The position numbers were made by a program, and so were the translations under genes. From the IMG/VR virus record IMGVR_UViG_3300006735_000295, positions 1 to 22,340 of that record: DNA of 22,340 nt. One strand, 5' to 3'. Each line of letters begins with the position of its first letter. The first letter of the stretch is position 1. Positions 1 through 7,291 of the stretch are shown piece by piece. This DNA comes from a virus. Under the pieces are notes generated by a model. It did not search any database. It was given only the letters and a program-made list of their open reading frames with translations, and was not told the origin of the DNA.

Positions 1-468
1 ATGATTATTGAATCTGTTGCAGCCGCTGGCATGTTGCTCCAGCAGATCAATACGGTCATTCAAAATGTGAATGAAGGTAAGGCCAATGTCGATCAGGCAA
101 TGGCTTTGGTGTCCGATTTTGGCGAGGCGCTTAACGTATTTGAGGTTGACCGCAAGTCTTCAACATTCAGCCCTCTAAGCAAAAACGACATTTTGAAGCT
201 GCAAATGCTTCGCAGGTCGCAGGAGCGATATCAAAAAGATCTTAGGGATTTGCTATTAGTCGCAGACCCAGCGCTTCTAAAAAGCTATGACGAAGCAATC
301 TGGCAGCAAGAAAAAGATAGAAAGGCCCACCAAGCTATGCTGAACAAGAAACGCAAAAAACGTGAAAAACTTATGCACGACATTGCAGTTGGAGCGGTGT
401 CTTTAGTTATTGGCGGTGGTGTAGCCATCGGTATGATTTACTTAATTGTCAAAGCATTTGGGCCTTAG
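1..468 (+). CDS. Small phage protein with C-terminal membrane anchor
   Basis: 155-aa protein that I do not recognise by family. The first ~110 residues look helical and charged. Residues ~110-124 are strongly basic (KKRKKREK), followed by one hydrophobic Gly-rich helix (~128-150) and a short tail, so it is probably a tail-anchored membrane protein with its basic flank in the cytoplasm. The ATG is the first base of the window, so its ribosome site, and any longer upstream start, cannot be examined. It ends 2 bp before the EF-hand membrane protein, and the pair probably forms one unit. It could be a lysis accessory or virion membrane protein; this is inference from topology and position only. 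Confidence 0.75.
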   Translation: MIIESVAAAGMLLQQINTVIQNVNEGKANVDQAMALVSDFGEALNVFEVDRKSSTFSPLSKNDILKLQMLRRSQERYQKDLRDLLLVADPALLKSYDEAIWQQEKDRKAHQAMLNKKRKKREKLMHDIAVGAVSLVIGGGVAIGMIYLIVKAFGP

Positions 469-470
469 TT

Positions 471-812
471 ATGAACGCAAAACGGTTAGAAGAAGACAGC
501 GAATACGCCGAATACGATGCGGATGGTGATGGCGTAGTTTCTGATGAAGAGATTGAAACTAGCAAAGAGTTGCTTGAACTACGGTTGTACCATGAGCGGG
601 CCGACGCGCAACGAGCTATGAGTTGGTTCGCGCTGTGGGGTATGTTGTTGTACCCTAGTTTGGTCGTGGCATCAGAGCTTTTCGGATTGACTCAAGCCGC
701 TTCTATCTTAGGCGACATGGCGGCAGTCTACTTTGTATCTGTTGCGGGTATACTGGCTGCGTTTTTTGGCGCGCAAGCATGGTCTAGTAGATCAAATGGT
801 TCGAATAAATAG
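471..812 (+). CDS. EF-hand protein with two transmembrane helices
   Basis: 113-aa protein. Residues 16-27 form a canonical EF-hand loop: D16, D18, D20, G21, hydrophobic V23 and E27 occupy the calcium-ligand and turn positions. A charged helix (~28-48) leads to two hydrophobic segments (~50-67 and ~83-102), and the tail is short and polar. The loop therefore probably binds Ca2+ next to a two-helix hairpin. The hairpin resembles a small holin in size, but no holin family match can be claimed and the lysis genes lie ~18 kb away. It starts 2 bp after the preceding gene. It ends 14 bp before the tail-hub gene, and a GTTTAAAC site fills that gap. Confidence 0.8.
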   Translation: MNAKRLEEDSEYAEYDADGDGVVSDEEIETSKELLELRLYHERADAQRAMSWFALWGMLLYPSLVVASELFGLTQAASILGDMAAVYFVSVAGILAAFFGAQAWSSRSNGSNK

Positions 813-815
813 AGC

Positions 816-823
816 GTTTAAAC
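816..823. repeat. GTTTAAAC site 1 (gene junction)
   Basis: Exact palindrome in the 14-bp gap between the EF-hand gene and the tail-hub gene, 3 bp before the ATG. Preceded by C. Confidence 0.9.
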
Positions 824-826
824 ATT

Positions 827-2677
827 ATGGGTTTACAAAGATTCAATTTTAAATCGGGTATTTATAAAGAAGGCACTGCGTATAGTAATGAGGGCCGATT
901 TTTTGATGCTAACTTTGTAAGATTTCGATCTGGTTTTCCCGAAAAAATGGGAGGCTGGGTAAAGAAATACACATCATCATTTATTGGAACGTGTCGAAAG
1001 ATAAAGCAGTGGGTTTCATTAACAGGCACAAAGTACATTGCACTTGGAACTACAAAGAAAACATACATTATACAAGGTACATCATTTGTAGATGTTACAC
1101 CTATACGTGCAACAACAAGCGCGGGTGATGCAACGTTTTCAGCATCAAATGGAAGTTCTACCGTTACTGTAAATGAAACAGGTCATAATGCTGTTCAGGG
1201 TGATTTTGTTACTTTTAGTGGTGCCGCATCATTAGGCGGAAATGTTACGGCAGAAGTGTTAAATCAAGAATATGAGATATTAGCAATATCTAGCTCTAAT
1301 GCATTTACCATAACGGCTAAAGACACATCGGGCGCGACCGTTACTGCAAATGCATCAGACTCAGGCAATGGTGGTAGTAGCACTGTAGCGGCATTTCAGA
1401 TAAGCGTAGGCGAAGATGTTGCGGTTCCCGGCGGTGGTTGGGGCGCTGGAACATGGAGTAGTGGTACATGGGGCACCGCTGTAGGTGATGATGTTACTAA
1501 TACATTGCGATTATGGTCACTAGATAACTTTGGCGAAGATCTTGTAATGAATCCGCGATTGGGTGGTATTTATTTGTGGGATGCTACTAATCCAACAACA
1601 AGAGCTAAAGAGCTTTCTACTATAGTGGGAGCAATTGACCCCCCATCGGAGGCGCTTCAGATAGTTGTATCTACACAAGATCGTCATGTTCTTGCTATTG
1701 GGTGTAACCCTTTTGGTGAATCAAATATTGATTTAATGCAAATACGCTGGTGCGCCCAAGAAAATGTTCTTGATTGGAGGCCGTCAACAAGAAACACCGC
1801 TGGTGATTTAAGGCTTTCAGTTGGATCAACTATTGTTGGCGCGCTTCGAGGTAGGCAAGAAACTGCTATATGGACAGATAATGCTTTGTATAGCCTTCAG
1901 TTTGTAGGCGCTCCATTTATATTTAGGGCAACGTTAATTACAGATGGCGTTAGTTTGATAAGCCCTAATGCAGCAATAGTTGCTAATAATGTTATGTACT
2001 TTATGGATAGACATAATTTTTATGTTTATACCGGTGTGGCACAGGTGCTGCCATGCACAGTTAGAGCATTTATTTTTGACAACCTTAATGATGTGCAAGG
2101 ACAACAAGTTACTGCATTTGCTAATACTGGGTATAACGAGGTTGGTTGGTTCTATCCATCAACAGGATCAACTGTTTGCGATAAAATGGTTGTTTACAAT
2201 TATGTTGAGCAGGCATGGAGTATTTCAGAGCTTGCAAGAGATTCATGGGACGATGCTGGGGCATCGGCAGAGTTGCCGGTTGCGGTTAAAACATCTAATG
2301 ATGCTGGCTATGTATATGAGCATGAAACTGGATTTAATGATGATGGACAACCCTTATCGGCGTTTATAGAAACTGCGGATTTTGATGTAGCTGATGGTGA
2401 TCGATTTGCATTTGTTCGCAGATTGTTGCCAGATCTTTCGTTTGTAGGAACATCAACGAATCCAACATTGACATACTCATTGAAGTCACGGAATAACTCT
2501 GATGGTACATTAACAACACAGTCATCGGTTGATGTGTCAAATACAACAGACTTTGCTATGACAAATGTAAGAGCGAGGGCTAGGCAAATGCGAGTTCGCA
2601 TCGAAAGCACTGACGAAGATAATGGATGGCGTTTAGGTGATGTAAGATTAGATGTTAGGGTGGATGGTCGAAGATGA
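827..2677 (+). CDS. P22 gp10-like tail hub / packaged-DNA stabilization protein
   Basis: 616-aa protein. The N-terminal segment (FNFKSGIYKEGT, then a FRSGFPEKMGGW motif at ~33-44) is typical of a family widespread in marine podophages. That family is usually annotated as a tail or DNA-stabilization protein and is related to the beta-propeller tail hub gp10 of P22. In the virion it would sit below the portal, closing the channel and joining the tail needle or fibers. Residues ~95-190 form a Gly/Ser/Thr-rich beta insertion (GHNAVQGDFVTFSGA) like the segment often labelled 'E1 FCCH-like' in such phage proteins. The remainder is repetitive beta sequence ending in RLDVRVDGRR. The gene is visibly richer in A/T at third positions than its neighbours. 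The stop overlaps the next ATG (ATGA). Family assignment rests on remembered motifs. Confidence 0.75.
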   Translation: MGLQRFNFKSGIYKEGTAYSNEGRFFDANFVRFRSGFPEKMGGWVKKYTSSFIGTCRKIKQWVSLTGTKYIALGTTKKTYIIQGTSFVDVTPIRATTSAGDATFSASNGSSTVTVNETGHNAVQGDFVTFSGAASLGGNVTAEVLNQEYEILAISSSNAFTITAKDTSGATVTANASDSGNGGSSTVAAFQISVGEDVAVPGGGWGAGTWSSGTWGTAVGDDVTNTLRLWSLDNFGEDLVMNPRLGGIYLWDATNPTTRAKELSTIVGAIDPPSEALQIVVSTQDRHVLAIGCNPFGESNIDLMQIRWCAQENVLDWRPSTRNTAGDLRLSVGSTIVGALRGRQETAIWTDNALYSLQFVGAPFIFRATLITDGVSLISPNAAIVANNVMYFMDRHNFYVYTGVAQVLPCTVRAFIFDNLNDVQGQQVTAFANTGYNEVGWFYPSTGSTVCDKMVVYNYVEQAWSISELARDSWDDAGASAELPVAVKTSNDAGYVYEHETGFNDDGQPLSAFIETADFDVADGDRFAFVRRLLPDLSFVGTSTNPTLTYSLKSRNNSDGTLTTQSSVDVSNTTDFAMTNVRARARQMRVRIESTDEDNGWRLGDVRLDVRVDGRR

Positions 2678-2850
2678 GCACAACATCTAGTGGGGCAGAA
2701 TTCAGGCAACCTTTGGAGTTACCTCCGCAAGAGTATTCCGAAGCGTACTTTCAGAGGTTGATAAGCCAGATCAGGACAATATTGGGCTTAGTTCCGTCGA
2801 GGAATGAGGTAGAGAGCGAAGCATCTAACATGACTTGGTTCATGTCGTAA
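2674..2850 (+). CDS. 58-aa small protein between tail genes
   Basis: Short ORF of 58 codons, starting at the ATG that overlaps the tail-hub stop (ATGA) and ending at TAA 2848-2850, whose last base begins the next ATG (TAATG). It fills exactly the space between its neighbours, which is the main reason to believe it. The sequence begins MSTTSSGAEF and includes PPQEYSEAYFQRLISQIRTI, a probable amphipathic helix. It resembles the very short proteins found after tail-hub genes in marine podophages. Function unknown; it could be a minor tail or adaptor protein. Confidence 0.75.
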   Translation: MSTTSSGAEFRQPLELPPQEYSEAYFQRLISQIRTILGLVPSRNEVESEASNMTWFMS

Positions 2851-3182
2851 TGCCTTCTATCTATCAAAATGTCGCTACGACCCTGACAGGGACAAGCATT
2901 ACTGATGTGTTCGAGTGTCCACAGGGATCAACGGCAATACTAAAGACTGTAAGCGCGTTGAATACTGATGGATCAAGTGCGGCAACGCTTACGGTTCATG
3001 TATTTGACAGTAGTGCAGATGCGACATTTGAGTTTGAAACAGGGTCAATAGCCGCCGCAACCCGAAAGGGATATCTAAAAGACGGCGAAGTGATTGTTTT
3101 GGAAAGCAAAGACAAGCTCCGCATGACAGCAGGAACAGCCAATTACTTTGATATATTTGTGTCGTTACTTGAGATAACATAA
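2850..3182 (+). CDS. Small beta-rich structural protein (110 aa)
   Basis: 110-aa protein rich in Thr, Ser and Ala with alternating hydrophobic residues throughout (for example TLTVHVF, KLRMTAG, FDIFVSLLEIT), as expected of a small beta-sandwich. An in-frame TTG at 2835 would add five residues, but the ATG at 2850 is preferred because it overlaps the preceding stop as TAATG. Such proteins are common between tail-hub and internal-protein genes in marine phages, and a capsid or tail decoration role is plausible. No family is recognised. The 23-bp gap after it holds a GTTTAAAC site and a good ribosome site (AAGAGG) for the following gene. Confidence 0.75.
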   Translation: MPSIYQNVATTLTGTSITDVFECPQGSTAILKTVSALNTDGSSAATLTVHVFDSSADATFEFETGSIAAATRKGYLKDGEVIVLESKDKLRMTAGTANYFDIFVSLLEIT

Positions 3183-3183
3183 C

Positions 3184-3191
3184 GTTTAAAC
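3184..3191. repeat. GTTTAAAC site 2 (gene junction)
   Basis: Exact palindrome in the 23-bp gap before the 552-aa gene. Flanks extend the symmetry to CGTTTAAACG. Confidence 0.9.
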
Positions 3192-3205
3192 GCGAAGAGG
3201 TTCGT

Positions 3206-4864
3206 ATGAACAGAGACTTTAGCCAAAGAGCACCGCTGCAAGGTCAAGCGGAAATGCTTGCAAGCAAGGGCCGGTATGGTGACACCATGCTGGTGCATAT
3301 GAACCCCCGCGAAGTCGATGTGCTCGCCCAAATGGTTCCCGGCAACCAACTAACCATTAACCCCGATACAGGACAGCCAGAGGCGTTTTTACCGCTTGTT
3401 TTAGGTTTAGCTGGAGCATTAGCTGGGGGTGCTGCAACAACAGGCATATTGGGCACATTAGGGGCCGTAGGCGCTGGTGCGCTCGGAACAGGATTAGGCA
3501 CCACCATAGAGACCGGCAGTCTCAAAGAAGGCTTAAAGGCTGGCTTGATAAGTGGTGTGCTGGGCGGTGTTGCAGGAAATCTTATGAGCGGTCTTTCTGG
3601 GGCCACTGCTGGCACTGCGGGCACTGCTGGTACTGCTGCTGGCACGACTGCTGGCACGACTGCTGGCACTGCGGCGAGTGGTGCTGGCTCAGAAGCCTTG
3701 AAAAATTTAACGACAGAGTTGGCGCAAAAAGGCGCTCAAAATATAACTCCGCCCATCGGCACTAGCGTATTGGCACAAGGTGGGAGCGAAGCTAGTCAGC
3801 AAATAGCACAAAATTTGACATCTAGTTTAGCTCCAGAAGCGGCTGGAGGAACACTTGGCAGCATTCTTACTAACCCAGATGTCTTAACTTCAGCATCAAT
3901 AGGTGGCACTGCTGGCCTTACGGGTCAAGCCATGACCGACGAGTTCAACATGATGAATATGGGTTCTGGCGAAATGATGGATGACGAGGGCGAAGAGTTC
4001 TATGTGCCGGTGCAGGTGCGTGATCGAGGCGCTCAGTTTGCTGGGGCAGATTATAGCGGTTCTGGTGAATTTGATTACTTTGCCAATCCATTTGGATTCG
4101 ACCAAGTACAAGATCCTTCTTTTAATGCTGTGCCACCTGTGAGTTTTTCGGAAGGCGGTCGTATCGAAGATGGAATACGCAGGTTTGATATGGGCGGTGG
4201 CATTGCTCCTCCACGAATGTCAGATTTATATCGAAACGTTCAATTCCCTGTCCCTAGTTATTTTACAAATCCCTTTGGTGGAGCGGGGTCGCAGCGAGTT
4301 AATCAGGTAGCAGACGGAACGCGCACAGAGCAAGTGTATACACCACGCGAGGAAATGATGCCCAATGTAAGTATGGACAACGTTAGAGGCGCGAGCGAAG
4401 TAGGGGTTACTGATTACAACAGGCGGTTGCTGGGAAACCCAACAAGAACCGTGACTCAATATAGAGACATGACGGCTGACGAAATAGCTGAAAGGGATGG
4501 TGGAGCGTCTTATACAACCAATACCTCCAATCAAGCACCTGCATTTGATGCAGACATATTGCGGGCCGCAATGAATCAATCAGTAAATCCACAAGTTATT
4601 GTAGACCAAATGAATGCTGCTTACGAAGCGGAAAGGGGTAGCTATTTAGGAGAAGGGTCTGAGGGGGCACAATTATTTTACAACACGGGTTATGACGGTG
4701 CCGCTAGAGCAAGACAGCCAGCTATGAATCAAAACTATGCCCAGCCAGCGTTTGATCCAACAATGCCGGCAATGGACTTTGGTTATCCTTCAACCGCAAA
4801 CAATATTGGTAGCAGCCCTCTATTTGGCGGTGTTGGGATAGGCGGCATGAGCATAGGGATATAA
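3206..4864 (+). CDS. Glycine-zipper internal or tail virion protein (552 aa)
   Basis: 552-aa protein. The N-terminus carries GDTMLVHMNPREVDVL and TINPDTGQPEAF, a motif pair seen in marine podophage virion proteins. Residues ~70-135 are hydrophobic and very rich in Gly and Ala (GLAGALAGGAATTGILGTLG), a glycine-zipper region likely to insert into membrane. A low-complexity Ala-Gly-Thr tract follows (~133-157). A GGRIEDGIRRFDMGGG motif lies at 317-332, and the C-terminal third is Asn/Ala/Met-rich. An internal or tail protein that enters the cell envelope during DNA ejection is a reasonable inference. The start is supported by AAGAGG 6 bp upstream. The next ATG follows the stop by 1 bp. Confidence 0.75.
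   Translation: MNRDFSQRAPLQGQAEMLASKGRYGDTMLVHMNPREVDVLAQMVPGNQLTINPDTGQPEAFLPLVLGLAGALAGGAATTGILGTLGAVGAGALGTGLGTTIETGSLKEGLKAGLISGVLGGVAGNLMSGLSGATAGTAGTAGTAAGTTAGTTAGTAASGAGSEALKNLTTELAQKGAQNITPPIGTSVLAQGGSEASQQIAQNLTSSLAPEAAGGTLGSILTNPDVLTSASIGGTAGLTGQAMTDEFNMMNMGSGEMMDDEGEEFYVPVQVRDRGAQFAGADYSGSGEFDYFANPFGFDQVQDPSFNAVPPVSFSEGGRIEDGIRRFDMGGGIAPPRMSDLYRNVQFPVPSYFTNPFGGAGSQRVNQVADGTRTEQVYTPREEMMPNVSMDNVRGASEVGVTDYNRRLLGNPTRTVTQYRDMTADEIAERDGGASYTTNTSNQAPAFDADILRAAMNQSVNPQVIVDQMNAAYEAERGSYLGEGSEGAQLFYNTGYDGAARARQPAMNQNYAQPAFDPTMPAMDFGYPSTANNIGSSPLFGGVGIGGMSIGI
3601..3675 (+). repeat. Ala-Gly-Thr coding microrepeat
   Basis: Imperfect tandem array of GGCACTGCT / GGCACGACTGCT units encoding alternating AGT, AAGTT and AGTT blocks in the 552-aa protein. 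Two adjacent 12-bp copies of CTGGCACGACTG are identical, so the tract is a likely slippage site. Confidence 0.8.
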
Positions 4865-4865
4865 T

Positions 4866-5243
4866 ATGATTAAACCATCTGACGCTATGGATCGGCCATT
4901 TGGTGGCATGTTGAGAAAATTCCAAGAAGGAGGCCCGATGACGGTTGACTCCTCTATTTTTGAGGGGTTGGTGCCCGGAGTTGGCGGCGGTATGGATGAT
5001 GTTGTACCGGCAATCGTAGAGGGTGTAGAGCCTGTTTTGTTATCCAGAGATGAGTATGTGATACCTGCCGATGTCGTTGGGCATATCGGAGATGGGAGCA
5101 CCTCAAGGGGTGGCGAGCTACTTGATGAAATGGTTAACAACATTCGTATGCAGAAGACTCAAACGACAGAGCAGCCAGCAGAGTTAGATGAGACTCCAGA
5201 AGAAATAATGTCGTTTCTAAGGACTCCACAAAAGGTCGTTTAA
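4866..5243 (+). CDS. Small virion-associated module protein (125 aa)
   Basis: 125-aa protein. The N-terminus has GGMLRKFQEGGP (13-24), which resembles a motif in the 552-aa and 752-aa proteins. The core is GVGGGMDDVVPAIVEGVEP followed by LLSRDEYVIPADVVGHIGDGS, then a helix with MVNNIR. In marine podophages I recall this 'DD.PA..EG.P..LS..EYVIPADVV' block as part of virion proteins, often inside longer ones; here it is a free-standing gene. The C-terminal tail is acidic and Gln/Thr-rich. An AGGGAT ribosome site lies about 7 bp upstream of ATG 4866. The stop TAA lies inside a GTTTAAAC palindrome that directly abuts the next start. Biochemical role unknown. Confidence 0.75.
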   Translation: MIKPSDAMDRPFGGMLRKFQEGGPMTVDSSIFEGLVPGVGGGMDDVVPAIVEGVEPVLLSRDEYVIPADVVGHIGDGSTSRGGELLDEMVNNIRMQKTQTTEQPAELDETPEEIMSFLRTPQKVV

Positions 5244-5245
5244 AC
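5238..5245. repeat. GTTTAAAC site 3 (stop codon and junction)
   Basis: Exact palindrome whose TAA is the stop of the 125-aa gene and whose last base touches the next ATG (5246). An AAGG ribosome site sits just upstream, so the palindrome forms the spacer. Confidence 0.9.
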
Positions 5246-5758
5246 ATGGCATTTGACATCGAGCTTGTAGAGAAAGCCGAGGTATTGCAAATCTGGCCCG
5301 AAATAGAGCATCTAGCTGAGAACTTACAGAAAAGAAGTCAGGGTCGATTTTGGACAGCAGACATCTTTAACCAACTAGTCGAGCTACCTTATTTCGTTTG
5401 GTTGGTTAGAGAAGAGGGAAACATCATTGGGTTTTTTATTTGCGGAATAAATAACTACCCAAGAAAGACATACTTGGACTTGAACACGCTAAGTGGGCTT
5501 AGGCTCAAAGAGTGGTCTGGGCAGGCGCTTGAGGTTGTTGAAGACCTTGGCAGAAGGCTTGGCGTAGATGGCATGGAAACAAGCACTGCGCCGGGATTAG
5601 AAAAAGCGTGGCGCAAAGTTGGGTTTGAGAAAGAGTTTGTAACGATGACTAAATCGTTTAAACAAGAAGAACAGGATGTAGAGCCGATAGCAGTAAAAGA
5701 CGAATTGCTTGAAGTAGATTCTGAAGAGCTTCTGAAGGAGGTCGCAGATGGGCGGTAG
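5246..5758 (+). CDS. GNAT-fold internal virion protein, T7 gp13-like
   Basis: 170-aa protein with an acetyltransferase-like (GNAT) pattern: an N-terminal helix pair, the strands WLVREEGNIIGFFICG (~50-65) and YLDLNTLSG (~73-81), a helix EVVEDLGRRLGVDG, then GLEKAWRKVGFEKEFVTMTKSF (~114-135), the usual GNAT end. The glycine-rich acetyl-CoA loop is not obvious, so it may be a non-enzymatic relative. GNAT-like proteins in this position among tail and internal genes recall internal virion protein A (gp13) of T7. The tail from ~137 is acidic. A GTTTAAAC site encodes the SFKQ at ~136-139. The gene overlaps the next by 11 bp. Confidence 0.65.
   Translation: MAFDIELVEKAEVLQIWPEIEHLAENLQKRSQGRFWTADIFNQLVELPYFVWLVREEGNIIGFFICGINNYPRKTYLDLNTLSGLRLKEWSGQALEVVEDLGRRLGVDGMETSTAPGLEKAWRKVGFEKEFVTMTKSFKQEEQDVEPIAVKDELLEVDSEELLKEVADGR
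5656..5663. repeat. GTTTAAAC site 4
   Basis: Exact palindrome within the GNAT-like gene, read as (G)TTT AAA C. The 14-base context TCGTTTAAACAAGA recurs at site 9. Confidence 0.9.
5735..5742 (+). promoter_or_regulatory. Strong Shine-Dalgarno AAGGAGGT
   Basis: Perfect anti-16S match 5 bp before ATG 5748 and inside the end of the GNAT-like gene. It fixes the start of the 510-aa gene and is the best ribosome site I noticed in the window. Confidence 0.85.
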
Positions 5759-7280
5759 AAGTGGTGGTGGTACAAGTAATCAGAATGTGACATCGACCGT
5801 TACACAGTCGAACATTCCTAAAGAATTTTATCCGTATATGCAGAAGCAAATGCAGATGGCGGATGCATTGCTGCAACAAGAATACATTCCATATGAAGGG
5901 CAAAGGACTGCTGCTTATACGCCTGAACAGCAAATGGCCTTCCAAGGGCTTACAGGTGTAGGAACAAGAGAGCTTTCAGGTGTACGGGCTGGACAAGACT
6001 ATTTTCAAAGATTAACTGGCGCTGCTCCTGATTACTTGAGAGCGACAAGTGCGTATGCAGGTGATGGCGCATTTGGTTCTGGGTATACAGGACAGGGTGA
6101 TTTTGACTCTGGCTATAGGGCTGGAACAATACAGACTGCCTATGACCCAAGCGCCACAAGATTTGGCAGCGGATACACAGGGTCAGACATCCGGTCTACC
6201 TTCCAAGGGGCAGATATCAGTTCTGATTATCGACCCGGACAGTTTGATGCAGGCGACCTTGCCGCTGACATAGAGCGATTCCAAAACCCATACACAGAAC
6301 AAGTTTTAAACAGAGCAAGAGATCGAGCGACTAAGCAGTTTCAAGAGCAACAGGCTCAGAGGCAAGCAAAGTTGTCTCAGGCGGGAGGCGCAAGTGCTTT
6401 CGGTAGCCGAGGGACATTGGCAAATCTGACTGCTGAAGATGATTTTTTGACTAGGCAGGGGGATCAGGAGGCAAAGTTGTTGTCTCAAGGATTCGACAGG
6501 GCAGCAACATTAGCTGGCTCTAACCTAGATCGTATCTTGAAAACTCAGCAACTAGCAGATACTGCTGAAAGATCTAGGGCACAAATGCTCACTGATGCTC
6601 AAATTGCTACAGGTCGGTTTGGTCAAGCAGCGGGGGCGCAAAGTCTTCAAGCGCAGATTGCAGCAGATGCATCGCGCAGAGCGGCAGGATCTCAAGAGTT
6701 GCAAGCTCAACAGGCTGCTGATAGGGCGCGTCAAGTTTACGGCGCTCAATCACTACAAGCACAGCAGGCACAAGAGCGGGTACGTCAAATACAGGGCGAG
6801 CAAACAATACGGTCTGCAATTGCTAGAGATGCGGCTCTCAGGGCTGGTGGTGCTCAAACCCTCCAAGCACAACAATTGCGAGATCAAGCACTGAGAGCAG
6901 CGGGCGCTCAAGGTATACAGGCAGATATTGCGAATCAGCGGGCATACGCAGCCGCTCTTGCAAGGGGAGATCAGGCGGCAGTAAGAGCAATGGAGGCTGA
7001 CAAGCTAGAACAAAACCTTGATTTACAAAGGCTTGGTGCGCTTAACGCTTTGGGTGCGGATCTTCGCGCTCAAGATCAAGCAATATTGGATCAGCGATAT
7101 GCAGATTTCCAAGCGCAGCGTGACTATCCATATCAGCAATTAGCATTTTACTCGAACTTACTCCAAGGCAATGATCCGGGTCAGTATCGAGGAGAAACAC
7201 AACAAAAAAGTGCTCCGGGGCCAAATCAACTAGGACAGTTAGCAAACTTCCTGCTTGGCGCTAGAGCACTTCAAGGTTAA
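5748..7280 (+). CDS. Internal virion protein with 18-residue helical repeats (510 aa)
   Basis: 510-aa Gln/Ala/Arg-rich protein. Its N-terminus (Gly/Ser/Thr-rich, then IPKEFYPYMQKQMQ and YTPEQQMAF) is characteristic of a podophage and marine-phage virion family. Residues ~100-170 contain repeated GSGYTG/FDSGYRAG motifs. A conserved-looking stretch with NPYTEQVLNRARDRATKQFQ and GGASAFGSRGTL follows. Residues 294-401 are six tandem 18-residue repeats of the form AAGAQSLQAQQAADRARQ. The C-terminus has YPYQQLAFYSNLLQG. An elongated alpha-helical protein of the ejection apparatus or internal core is likely, but no enzyme motif is visible. The start is fixed by AAGGAGGT and overlaps the previous gene by 11 bp. 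Confidence 0.75.
   Translation: MGGRSGGGTSNQNVTSTVTQSNIPKEFYPYMQKQMQMADALLQQEYIPYEGQRTAAYTPEQQMAFQGLTGVGTRELSGVRAGQDYFQRLTGAAPDYLRATSAYAGDGAFGSGYTGQGDFDSGYRAGTIQTAYDPSATRFGSGYTGSDIRSTFQGADISSDYRPGQFDAGDLAADIERFQNPYTEQVLNRARDRATKQFQEQQAQRQAKLSQAGGASAFGSRGTLANLTAEDDFLTRQGDQEAKLLSQGFDRAATLAGSNLDRILKTQQLADTAERSRAQMLTDAQIATGRFGQAAGAQSLQAQIAADASRRAAGSQELQAQQAADRARQVYGAQSLQAQQAQERVRQIQGEQTIRSAIARDAALRAGGAQTLQAQQLRDQALRAAGAQGIQADIANQRAYAAALARGDQAAVRAMEADKLEQNLDLQRLGALNALGADLRAQDQAILDQRYADFQAQRDYPYQQLAFYSNLLQGNDPGQYRGETQQKSAPGPNQLGQLANFLLGARALQG
6627..6950 (+). repeat. Six tandem 54-bp / 18-aa repeats
   Basis: In-frame repeats of exactly 18 residues. Consensus positions are Gly3, Gln5, Leu/Ile7, Gln8 and Ala9, followed by a charged half ending mostly in Arg or Gln. 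Eighteen residues equal five alpha-helical turns, so each repeat would present the same face. Unit 4 (starting IQGEQTIR) is the most divergent. DNA identity between units is modest, so this is old duplication under protein selection. Confidence 0.85.
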
Positions 7281-7283
7281 GGC

Positions 7284-7291
7284 GTTTAAAC
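7284..7291. repeat. GTTTAAAC site 5 (gene junction)
   Basis: Exact palindrome filling most of the 11-bp gap before the 752-aa gene and directly abutting ATG 7292. AAGG immediately upstream can act as ribosome site. Confidence 0.9.

Noticed and set aside
1980-2369. 129-aa rightward ORF in another frame of the tail-hub gene
   Set aside because: Met/His/Leu-rich shadow translation with no domain, inside a well-supported gene.
2835-2849. TTG start adding five residues to the 110-aa gene
   Set aside because: ATG 2850 overlaps the preceding stop (TAATG), as at many junctions here.
3244-3669. 141-aa Pro/Val/Ala-rich leftward ORF
   Set aside because: Composition is the mirror of the Gly/Ala/Thr tract on the other strand; no independent support.
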